Assembly (NCBI RefSeq): GCF_937616625.2
Contig: NC_065574.1
Location: 28,832,501 to 28,896,500, forward strand
DNA length: 64,000 nucleotides
DNA from: Mercurialis annua
Lineage: Eukaryota; Streptophyta; Magnoliopsida; Malpighiales; Euphorbiaceae
Reading direction: 5' to 3'
In this document: one piece after another, positions 13,218 through 22,800 of the stretch
Layout: each line of letters begins with the position of its first letter
How positions within the stretch are numbered: the first letter of the stretch is position 1
Made by a program: the position numbers and the translations under genes
Notes under the pieces: generated by a model
What the model was told of the DNA's origin: nothing
Seen by the model: the letters and a program-made list of their open reading frames with translations, nothing else
Database searches by the model: none

Positions 13218-13664
13218 ACCATCATTATGGTGGAAATGTCAATGAAAGGACCCGCGAAAGATTGGTTTCAGCAGCACATTCAGCCAACCATGGATACTAT
13301 GACCTGGGCTGAATTTGCTAACCACTTCAGGGAATACTTTTTACCCTATGCAGTAACGGAGAGTTATCGTAGTCAGTGGTTGACCCTGAGTAGAGGCAAT
13401 TGGTCTGTGCAAGAGTATGTGACGGAGTTTACCAGAGTGAGTAGGTTTACACCAGACCTGACTACAGACCCAGTCAGAGTGAACTCAAGGTTTGTAGAGG
13501 GTCTAGGAGCTGAATTTGTGAGTCTGACGTCTGATATCGGAAGAACCCTAGTGCAACTGATTGACAGTGCTAGGCAAATGGAAGTTTCTCTGATCCGTTT
13601 TGGAAAGATTCCCGATCCTTCCAATGTTGCGCTTGTGAGGAGTGATGTGTTTCGTAGCGTATAG
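13218..13664 (+). pseudogene. gag, central domain segment
   Basis: Same frame as the upstream piece. It holds the core of the retrotransposon gag (capsid-like) domain, with motifs such as GPAKDWFQQH, WAEFANHFREYF and RFVEGLGAEF typical of Ty3/gypsy gag. It ends at a TAG at 13662-13664. The frame stays open beyond that through a Ser/Arg/Gln-rich linker to the zinc knuckle, so this stop also looks acquired. Confidence 0.85.
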
Positions 13665-13787
13665 AGCGCACCTACCCAATCATACGTTAGGAGTTATTCT
13701 CGACCCCCATCACGTCAGCAGAGAAATAAGAAAGCTCAGTATGGAACTAGAGTTAGTACTTCAGGAACCGGATTTAGTGCCAGATCG

Positions 13788-15737
13788 ATGAGTGATAAGG
13801 GAGGCGGAGTTCCTTTATGTCTGAACTGTAATAGGAGACATTATGGCGCGTGCTACATTACTACTGGAGCATGTTTTAACTGTGGTCAACGGGGCCATTT
13901 TGCTAGAGATTGTCCGAGGCAGATGCCCCAGGGTTCGATGACTACTGTAATACAGCCTTCTTATCAGCAGCAGAGGACTGCACAGCAGGCAGCATCAGGG
14001 TACGATCAGACAGGAAGTACCTTCACTGGCCAGAGAGGCCGTGGTTATGCAAATCGAGGAGGCAGAAATGGCGGAGGACGCGGTACTGGCCAGACTTCCC
14101 AGGCTGGCGGGAGTCAACCCAGGGTCTTTGCACTGAATCCTCAGGAGGCTCAGGCTTCCAATGCTGTGGTCCAAGGTACCTTTCCTATCGCTTCTCAAGA
14201 CGCACTAATTTTATTTGATCCGGGTGCTACGCATTCGTTTGTTTCGCCTAGCTTCGCTAGTAAGTTAGGAGTACAACCAGCTTATCTTAGGAATCCCTTA
14301 TCCGTAGCTACTCCAGTCGGAGAGAGTGTGGAAGTTAGTATCGTTTACCCGTCTTGTCCTGTGAAAGTTCAAGGACGAGATTTGTTAGTTGACTTGATTT
14401 TACTCGAAGTATTAGCTTTTGACGTCATACTAGGAATGGATTGGCTAGCTCAGCACAACGCCAATGTAGATTGCCGGAAGAAGACGGTTACGTTTAACAC
14501 GCCTGGAATTGAAGCGGTATCAATTCAGGGTGATAAGATGGAATCTTCTACGAGTATTATCTCAGCTATTAAAGCTTGTCGCATGTTAAAGAAGGGATGT
14601 CAAGGATTCTTGGCGATAGTACGAGACGTAGAGAAGAAAAGTGTAAACTTAAGTGACCTACCGGTTGTATCAGAGTATCCAGACGTTTTTCCAGAAGAAT
14701 TACCTGGATTACCCCCAGATCGTGAGATTGAGTTTTGTATCGAATTGGCTCCTGGCACGAAGCCAATATCGATACCTCCTTATCGTATGGCGCCAGCAGA
14801 GCTCAAAGAACTTAAGGATCAGTTAGAAGAATTGTTTGATCGTGGTTTCATCAGACCAAGTGTATCCCCATGGGGTGCACCAGTGTTATTCGTGAAAAAG
14901 AAGGATGGATCGCTTCGATTATGTATCGATTATCGACAGCTGAACAAGGTAACGATTAAGAATAAGTACCCGTTACCTAGAATCGATGATTTGTTCGACC
15001 AATTACAAGGAGCAAAGTATTTCTCCAAAATCGACTTGAGATCAGGGTATCATCAGCTAAAGATTCGTGATGATGATGTTCAGAAGACCGCTTTTCGAAC
15101 TCGATACGGTCATTACGAATTTCTCGTTATGTCATTCGGATTGACGAACGCCCCAGCAGCCTTCATGGAATTGATGAATAAGATATTCAAACTGTATTTG
15201 GATCAGTTTGTGATCGTATTTATTGACGATATTTTGATCTATTCACGTACAGAAGAAGAACACGCTCAGCATTTGCGGATAGTACTAAAGACGCTAAGAG
15301 AGCATCAGCTTTACGGAAAATTCTCGAAATGTGAATTTTGGCTAACGGAAGCGGCTTTCTTAGGTCATATCATTTCACAAAGCGGCATTAAGGTTGATCC
15401 AAAGAAGATTGAAGCGGTAATAGAATGGAAGCGGCCTGAATCAGTTACGGAAGTTAGAAGTTTCCTTGGTTTAGCGGGATATTACAGACGATTTGTACAG
15501 GAGTTTTCGAAGATCGTTGTACCTTTGACGAAGCTAACTCAGAAGAACATGAAGTTCAACTGGACGGACCAGTGTGAACTCAGTTTTCTGAAACTGAAAG
15601 AGTGTCTGACGACAGCACCAGTCTTAGCATTACCAGAAGGAACAGAAGGATTCACAGTTTACTGTGACGCGTCAAGAGTTGGACTAGGATGTGTCCTTAT
15701 GCAACATGGTCGAGTAATAGCGTACGCGTCGCGATAG
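13788..15737 (+). pseudogene. Nucleocapsid, protease, reverse transcriptase, start of RNase H
   Basis: Open for 649 codons in the gag frame. A first Cys/His motif ([12 protein letters not shown]) is followed by a CCHC knuckle, [14 protein letters not shown] (13872-13913), then a Gly-rich linker. The protease motif reads FDPGATHSF (Asp codon 14217-14219), where the family has D-S-G; Ser to Pro beside the catalytic Asp should impair it. Reverse transcriptase follows ([20 protein letters not shown], then [10 protein letters not shown]), with the catalytic FIDD at 15219-15230, then the RNase H start ([14 protein letters not shown]). A TAG at 15735-15737, where related elements have Gln, ends the segment inside RNase H. 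Only the first codons define its left edge; upstream sequence is in frame back to 13665. Confidence 0.92.
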
Positions 15738-16535
15738 CTTAAGAAGCACGAAACGAACTACCCGACGTATGATCTGGAATTAGCAGCGGTGATTTTCGCG
15801 CTAAAGATCTGGAGACATTATTTATACGGCGCTACGTGCGAGATCTTTACAGATCATAAAAGTTTGAAATACATTTTCGACCAACGAGAGTTAAACCTCA
15901 GACAATGACGATGGATGGAGTTGTTAAAAGATTACGACTGCACGATACAATATCATCCAGGCAAGGCCAACGTAGTGGCGGATGCCTTAAGCAGGAAGTC
16001 GGCAGGAAGTCTCGCGCATGTTACGACGACGTGGCGGAGGCCATTAATCAACGAGATTCATATGATGTTTAGCCAAGGAGTGGAGTTCGAGATTTCATCT
16101 CTCGGAAACCTAATGGCTCAGCTAACGATACGATCGACGTTGATAGATCAGATCAAAGAGTTGCAAGCGGACGACCCTCAATTAAAGCATCTAATTGAGG
16201 AAGTTCAACAAGGAAAGAGTCAAGATTTCAGTATCGTCAACGGAATACTGAAATATGGCAATCGAATGTGTGTACCAGACATTGACGACTTGAGACAGAA
16301 GATCATGGAAGAGACGCATGGAACGATGTATAGCGTTCATCCTGGTTCCACGAAGATGTATCACAACATCAAGACAACGTATTGGTGGAGCGGAATGAAG
16401 AAAGATACGCAGAGTTCGTGGCGAAATGCCCGACTTGTCAGCAAGTCAAATTGGAGCATCAGCGACCCTACGGATTTCTTCAACCGTTACCCATACCGGA
16501 GTGGAAATGGGAGCAAATCACGATGGATTTCGTAG
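15738..16535 (+). pseudogene. RNase H remainder and integrase zinc-binding region
   Basis: Continues the same frame after the TAG. RNase H residues are recognisable ([19 protein letters not shown], then [11 protein letters not shown]). A TGA at 15906-15908 stands where relatives have Arg (CGA). The segment then runs openly through HPGKANVVADALSRKS, the usual end of RNase H, into the integrase N-terminal H2C2 region: His residues in EETHGTMYSVHPG and, after the frameshift, the Cys pair CPTC. True homology in this frame ends near 16405; residues after that, to 16535, are out of frame. Confidence 0.88.
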
Positions 16536-17683
16536 TCGGATTTCCCAAGACGCAGAAAGGTTTTGATTCCATTTGGGTAATCGTGGATCGTTTGACGAAG
16601 TCAGCACACTTCATACCGATCAAGACGACGTATTCGGCAGCAAAGATAGCTCAAGAGTACATCGACAAGATCGTGAGTTTACACGGAGTTCCCGTGTCAA
16701 TCGTTTCGGACAGAGGTTCCGTATTTACCTCTCATTTCTGGAAGAGTTTACAAGACGCGTTAGGAACACGATTAAATTTTAGCACTGTGTTTCACCCTCA
16801 GACAGACGGTCAGTCTGAGGGGACTATTCAAACATTAGAAGATACGCTTCGACTATGCATACTAGACTTCGGAGGTAGTTGGGATACGTACCTACCTCTA
16901 GTCGAATTCGCCTATAACAACAGCTATCATTCGAGCATTGAAATGGCTCCATACGAAGCGTTATACGGGCGTAAATGTCGATCCCCTATCTGTTGGAATG
17001 AAGTCGGTGAACGGAAGCTCACTGGAGCAGAGATCATCCAGATTACGTCAGAAAAAGTACCATTTATAAAGCAGCGTTTGAATACTGCTTCCAGTCGACA
17101 GAAGAGCTACGCGGACCCCAAGAGAAAGGATATCGAATTTCAGATCGGAGACTACGTGTTTCTCAAAGTATCACCGATGAAGGGAGTGATTCGTTTCGGA
17201 AAGAAGGGCAAGTTGGCTCCGAGATATGTCGGACCTTATCAAATTATAGAACGCATAGGCTCTGTTGCCTACAAGCTAGACCTGCCACCAGAGATGTCGC
17301 AAGTTCACCCTGTCTTCCATATTTCCATGCTCCGGAAATATGTACCAGACCCTTCTCGAATAATTCAACCACAAGTGGTGGACGTGAGCGAGGAACTGAC
17401 ATACGAAGAACGGACAGTGCAGATTGTTGATACGCAGATACGACAATTGCGAACGAAGAGAATTCCAATGGTGAAAGTTCTTTGGAGAAGTCAATCTGTA
17501 GAAGAATGCACGTGGGAAACAGAAGAGGATATGAGGCAGACATACCCATATCTATTCTCTCAAGGTACATGGCTAATTTTTAAATTCGAGGACGAATTTA
17601 TTTTAAGGAGGGGTGAATGTAATACCCAAAAATATTTTAAGATAATTACGTCGTGCCACGTGTCGGAATTTCCGATAAATTAA
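16382..17683 (+). pseudogene. Integrase core and chromodomain
   Basis: After a one-base frameshift near 16405 the integrase continues in this frame. The catalytic DD35E triad is intact: Asp at 16526-16528 (MDFVVGFP), Asp at 16709-16711 (IVSDRGSVF) and Glu at 16817-16819 (DGQSEGTIQ), with 35 residues between the last two. In SEGTIQ a Gly replaces the more usual Arg after Glu. The GPY/F-like region (KLAPRYVGPYQII) is followed by a chromodomain at about 17400-17565 (VKVLWRSQSVEECTWE), which in chromoviruses reads histone marks and steers integration. The normal stop is missing, so the frame runs over the polypurine tract and 65 bases into the LTR. Confidence 0.9.
17605..17617 (+). other. Polypurine tract
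   Basis: AAGGAGGGGTGAA sits directly before the 3' LTR start TGTAATACCC, the expected place for the plus-strand primer of reverse transcription. Confidence 0.85.
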
Positions 17684-17960
17684 ATTAAGGAGAATTTAAT
17701 TTAATGATATCGGGAATTTAGAATAAATTCTAATAAGTTAGTTAGAGGGATTTGAGGATTTAACTTTGAAAATTAATATAAAATAAAATATAAATCTCGT
17801 TACGGATTTTATTTCGCCAAAGTCCGCGAAATAATTTATATTATTAGTGGTAAAAGTTTCGAATCGATCGGAGATCGTTTAAAATTTGGACGCGAATAGG
17901 TTTTAGGCTAAATTGCAACTTTTGAAAAGTTTCAAGGACCAAAGTGCAAATTAGCCAATG

Positions 17961-17969
17961 TATATATAA
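17961..17969 (+). promoter_or_regulatory. Putative TATA box of 3' LTR
   Basis: TATATATAA in the position equivalent to the 5' LTR box, about 343 bp into the LTR. If active it would read rightward into satellite 1. Confidence 0.55.
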
Positions 17970-18340
17970 AACTTAAGCAAGAGGAATTCTCCAGAACCTA
18001 TTCCTCAGATCATCAGTTCATTTTCCTTTCTCTCGCTCGTTTCGTACGGTTCGTCGCGCGGTTTTCATTTCTCGTCCGTTTCTGACGTTCTATAACTCCA
18101 AACGATCGTATTTCGACGGGTAATCACGGTAAGCTTGACGTTTTACAGTTTCGTTGATTATATTTTGAGTTATATCGATTTAAAGTTTTAGGCCACGAAA
18201 TGAATATATTGTTTTAATCGATATTAGGATTGAATTATAGTGTTTTGGAGTTAGATTAAGCGTTTGGGGTGTGTTTGAGCGTTTTTGGATCGAAAGCACG
18301 TCGGAAAAGCCGAAAAATTGATTTTCGGGACGGAGTGTGC

Positions 18341-18556
18341 GGCACGCCCGCATAGGTGGGCGATGCGTCCGCATATGCGGGGCGGGCGCCCGCATACTAT
18401 GCGGGCGAGGCGCCCGCATACTATGCGGGCGATGCGCCCGTATAGGCGGGCGATGCGCCCGCATATGCGGGGCGTGCGCCCACATACAATGCGGGCGAGG
18501 CGCCCGCATAGGCGTGCGACGCGCCCGCATATGCGGGGCGTGCGCCCGCAGCCCGC
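18341..18556 (+). repeat. GC-rich palindromic minisatellite inside 3' LTR
   Basis: Same self-complementary 22-24 bp units as in the 5' LTR, but with different unit order and 34 bp more sequence. LTRs are identical at insertion, so this block has gained or lost material since. Confidence 0.85.
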
Positions 18557-19859
18557 GTGAGTCGGCGACTCGCCCGCACCGTAAACTCGCCAATGGACCC
18601 GTTTTAAGAAAAATTCGTGTACGCGCATATCGAGACTTGAGATTAATTAATACTCGATTAAATATCGATTAATTTGAGACGTTAACCTAACGAGGTTAAA
18701 CGAGTATTGCACTAGAAGTGATATTTTATCCATAAACGAGTTTGATACTGTTTATCGAGACAATCACTTGAGAAGCACGACAGTTAATGAAAGTTCAGTA
18801 TGTCGAGTCTTGAGTCTAGAGTCAATCTTAGAATAGGATTATAATACCAGTCAAATGTTTTAGAATTGTTTTAGATCCGGCGAGGCAAGAAGCAGCTGGA
18901 CCAGTAGTTCGGGAAGCTTGACGTTCTAAAGCCCCGACGTATTTTTGGATAAGCGTTTTCTGTGAGTTTATACGATTTGCTTTTAAAGTTTTTATTTAAG
19001 CAAATATTTTATATTGCTTTATGTTTGTTTAGCATGATTGCGATGTGAATTCTTTTTATGAATTGCATATGCTTGATTTGAAACCAGTATTGATCCGATG
19101 GAACGTGCTACCTATTGGGCGACAATAGGACTGTGTGATCACCAGTTTTGATATGACTCAGCTGGGAGCTGATGATGAATATGAAATTTACCATTGGGTT
19201 TATGATTCTGATACGAGAGAGCACTCGGCTACGGTGTAGTCTGGAGTCCCCGTATCTAGTGGCTGGGCCACCAGCGAGTTGGACTCGCAATTGATATTTA
19301 CGATTGGTTGATCCATTGATTATTAGTATGTTTGAGGATTAAGGTTTCATTCGGATCCTGTACTTGGCTGCATATAATTGATTACAGTTTTATGTTTTGT
19401 TTGAATACTTATTAGTAAATATATGAACTCACTCAGTATATCCCAATATACTGACCCCTCACAGATTTCCTTTCAGGATAAAGATGCTTTAAAGCAACGG
19501 ACTTCTATCCTACTTCCAGAATTCTGTATTTTTGAGTATGTAAAGAAATAGTACTTTACTCTTAGAGCTGCAGTAGATAAGTGTTTTGTAAACAGTTCTT
19601 AATATATAGTTTCTATAAATATAACTTTAATGTTTTAAAGTTTTAAATGTTTTACGCTAGCTGCGTTTTTATGTTTGAAACTGCCAGAGGATATGTATGC
19701 CTGGCATGTGTGATTATGCATGACACGTGTTTATGTATGTCATGCATGACGTATATGATTCGCGAAAAATTATTTTACGTTTTTAGGCTTGCTACGGGTT
19801 TCGGAGCAACCACTCCCATTCCCTAACGCCGGTCTCGGCCCTGAGATTGGGTCGTGACA

Positions 19860-22800
19860 AAATGTTTGGATTTGTTTCGTAGCGTTTGTAAACGTTTGGT
19901 TTGGATTAAATAGTTAAAAAGGTGAAACGTTTGGATTTGATTTGTAAAGTTTGCAAAGGTTTGGCTTAAATCGCTAAAAAGGGGAAAAGTTTGGATTTGT
20001 TTTGTAGCATTTATAAACGTTTGGCTCAAATTGCTAAAAAGGTGAAACGTTTGGATTTGTTTCGTGACATTTGTAAACGTTTGGCTTAAATCGTTAAAAA
20101 GGTGAAACGATTGGATTAAATAGCTAAAAAGGTGAAACTTTTGGGTTTGTTTTGTCACGTTTGTAAACGTTTGGCTCAAATTGCTAAAAAGGTGAAACGT
20201 CTAGATTTTTTTCGTAACGTTAGTAAACGTTTGGCTCAAATTGCTAAGAAGGTGAAACGTTTGGATTTGTTTCGTAACGTTTGTAAATGTTTGGTTTTGT
20301 TTTGTAACGTTTGTAAACGTTTGGCTTCAATCGCTAAAAAGGTAAAACGTTTGGATTTGTTTCATCAAGTTTTAAAGGCTTGGATTTGTTTCGTAACGTT
20401 TGTAAGGGTTTGGCTTAAATTACTAAATAGTTGAAAAATTTGGTTTTGTTTCGTAACGTTTGTAAATGTTTGGCTTAAATCGCTAAAAATTTGAAACGTT
20501 TGGATTTGTTTCGTAACGTTTGTAAATGTTCGGCTTAAATCGCTAAAAGGTGAAACGTTTGGGTTTGTTTCATAATATTTGTAAACGTTTTGCTTAAGTC
20601 GCTAAAATGGGTAAACGTTTGGATTTGTTTCGTAATGTTTGTAAACATTTGGCTTAAATTGCTAAAAAGGTTAAACGCTTGGATTTGTTTCGTAACGTTT
20701 GTAAACGTTTGGCTTAAATCGCTGAAATGGGGAAACGTTTGGATTTGATTCGTAGCGTTTGTAAACGTTTAGCTTAAATCGCTAAAAATATGAAACGTTT
20801 GGTTTTGTTTCGTAAGGTTTGTAATCATTCGGCTTAAATCGCTAAAAATGTGAAATATTTAAATTTGTATTGTAACATTTGAATCGTTTGGTTTTGTTTC
20901 GTAACGTTTGTAAACGTTTGGCTTAAATCGCTAAAAAGGTGAAACCTTTAGATTTGTTTCGTAACGTTTGTAAACGTTCGTCTTAAATCGCAAAAAATGT
21001 GAAACGTGTGGTTTTGTTTCGTAACGTTTGTAAACGTTTGGCTTAAATTGATAAAAAGGTGACACGTTTGGATTTGCTTTGTAACCTTTGTAAACGTTTG
21101 GCTTAAATCTCTAAAAAGGTGAAACGTTTTGTTTAAATTGCTAAAAAGGTGAAACGTTTGTATTTGTTTCGTAACGTTTGTAAACATTTAGCTTAAATCG
21201 CTAAAAACGTGAAACATTTAAATTGTTTCGTAAAGTTTGTAAACGTTTGGCTTAAATCGCTAAAATGGGAAAGCGTTTGGATTGGTTTCTTAACGTTTTA
21301 AATGTTTGGCTTAAATCACTAAAATGGTGAAACGTTTGGATTTGTTTTGTAATGTTTGTAAACGTTTGCCTTAAATTGCTAAAAAGGTGAAACACTTGGA
21401 TTTGTTTTGTAACGTTTGTAATAGTTTGGCTTAAATTGCTGAAAAGGTGAAACGTTTGGATTTGTTTCATTACGTTTGGCTTAATTTGCTAAAAAGGTGA
21501 AACGTTTAGATTTGTTTCGTAATCTTTGTAAACGTTTGGCTTTAATCGCTATAAAGGGGAAATGTTTTGTTTAGTTTCGTACCGTATAAACGTTTGGCTT
21601 AAATTGCTAAAAAGGTGAAAAGTTAGGATTTGTTTCGTTACGTTTGTAAACGTTTGGTTTAAATCGCTAAAATGGGGAAACGTTTGGATTTGTTTCGTAA
21701 CTTTTGTAAATGTTTGGCTTAAATTGCTAAAAAGGTGAAACACTTGGATTTATTTCGTAGCGTTTGTAAACGTTTGGCTTAAATTGCTAAAATGGGGAAA
21801 CGTTTGGATTTCTTTTATAGCGTTTGTAAACGTTTCGCTTAAATCGCTAAAAAGGTGAAACGTTTGGTTTTGTTTCGTAGCGTTTGTAAACGTTTGGCTT
21901 AAATCGCTTAAAATATGAAACGTTTGGATTTGTTTCGTAACGTTTTAAACGTTTGGTTTTGTTTCGCAACGTTTATAAACGTTTAGCTTAAATCGCTAAA
22001 AATGTGAAACGTTTGGGTTTGTTTCATAGCATTTGTAAACGTTTTGCTTATGTCGCTAAAATGGGTAAACTTTTGGATTTGTTTCGTAATGTTTGTAAAC
22101 ATTTGGCTTAAATTGCTAAAAAGGTGAAACGCTTGGATTTGATTCGTAGCGTTTGTAAATGTTTAGCTTAAATCGCTGAAATGGAGAAACGTTTGGTTTT
22201 GTTTCCTAAGGTTTGTAATCGTTCGGCTTAAATCGCTAAAAATGTGAAATATTTGGATTTGTTTTGTAACGTTTCAAACGTTTGGTTTTGTTTCGTAACG
22301 TTTGTAAACGTTTGGCTTAAATCGCTAAAAAGGTGAAATGTTTGGATTTGTTTTGTAACGTTTGGCTTAAATCGCTAAAAAGGTGAAACGTTTGGCTTTG
22401 CTTTGTAATATTTGTAAACATTTGGCTCAAATTGCTAAAAAGTTGAAACGTTTGGATTTGTTTTGTATCATTAGTAAACGTTTGGCTCAAATTGCTATAA
22501 AGGGGAAACGTTTTGATTTGTTTCTTAACGTTTATAAACGTTTGGTTTAAATCGCTAAAAAGGTGAAACGTTTAGATTTGTTTCGTAACGTTTGTAAACG
22601 TTCGGCTTAAATCGAAAAAAATGTGAAACGTTTGGTTTTGTTTGGTAACAGTTGTAAACGTTTGGCTTAAATTGATAAAAAGGTGACACGTTTGGATTTG
22701 TTTCGTAACGTTTAGAAACGTTTAGCTTAAATCGCAAAAAATGTGAAACGTATGGATTTGTTGCGTAACGTGTGTAAAAGTTTGGTTTAAATAGCTAAAA

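Larger units (their letters stand above)
12786..17683 (+). pseudogene. Gag-pol polyprotein of the chromovirus, inactivated
   Basis: One reading frame runs from the ATG at 12786 to about 16405 and is interrupted by TAG at 13215, TAG at 13662, TAG at 15735 and TGA at 15906. A one-base loss near 16405 then shifts the rest (integrase and chromodomain) into another frame, which stays open to 17683. Domain order: gag, two Cys-rich motifs, aspartic protease, reverse transcriptase, RNase H, H2C2 zinc-binding region, DDE integrase, chromodomain. Each stop fits a C-to-T change (CAG to TAG three times, CGA to TGA once). No stop precedes the 3' LTR, so the frame runs 65 bases into it; family members normally stop before the polypurine tract. 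The parts are listed separately below. Confidence 0.92.
10319..19859 (+). mobile_element. Complete Ty3/gypsy chromovirus (Tekay/Del-like), coding region degraded
   Basis: A 9541-bp LTR retrotransposon inserted in satellite 1. In order it has a 2208-bp 5' LTR (TGTAATACCC to TCGTGACA), an initiator-Met primer binding site, one gag-pol reading frame (gag, zinc knuckles, protease, reverse transcriptase, RNase H, integrase, chromodomain), a polypurine tract and a 2242-bp 3' LTR. A C-terminal chromodomain after integrase is the mark of chromoviruses. The large LTRs, the paired Cys-rich motifs in gag and the single-frame layout suggest Tekay/Del; that lineage call is from memory of the family. In the first ~250 bp the two LTRs differ at six positions, so the insertion is fairly young but not new. 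Four in-frame stops and one frameshift make it non-autonomous. Confidence 0.95.
17618..19859 (+). repeat. 3' LTR of the gypsy element
   Basis: Starts TGTAATACCC and ends GTCGTGACA. It matches the 5' LTR throughout; six substitutions are visible in the first ~250 bp. At 2242 bp it is 34 bp longer than the 5' LTR, all of it in the GC-rich minisatellite. No gene is present. It is followed by AAATG, the mutated target duplication, and then satellite 1 in register. Confidence 0.95.

Noticed and set aside
17244..17570. 108-residue antisense ORF over the chromodomain
   Set aside because: Shadow of the integrase/chromodomain frame on the opposite strand; no domain of its own.
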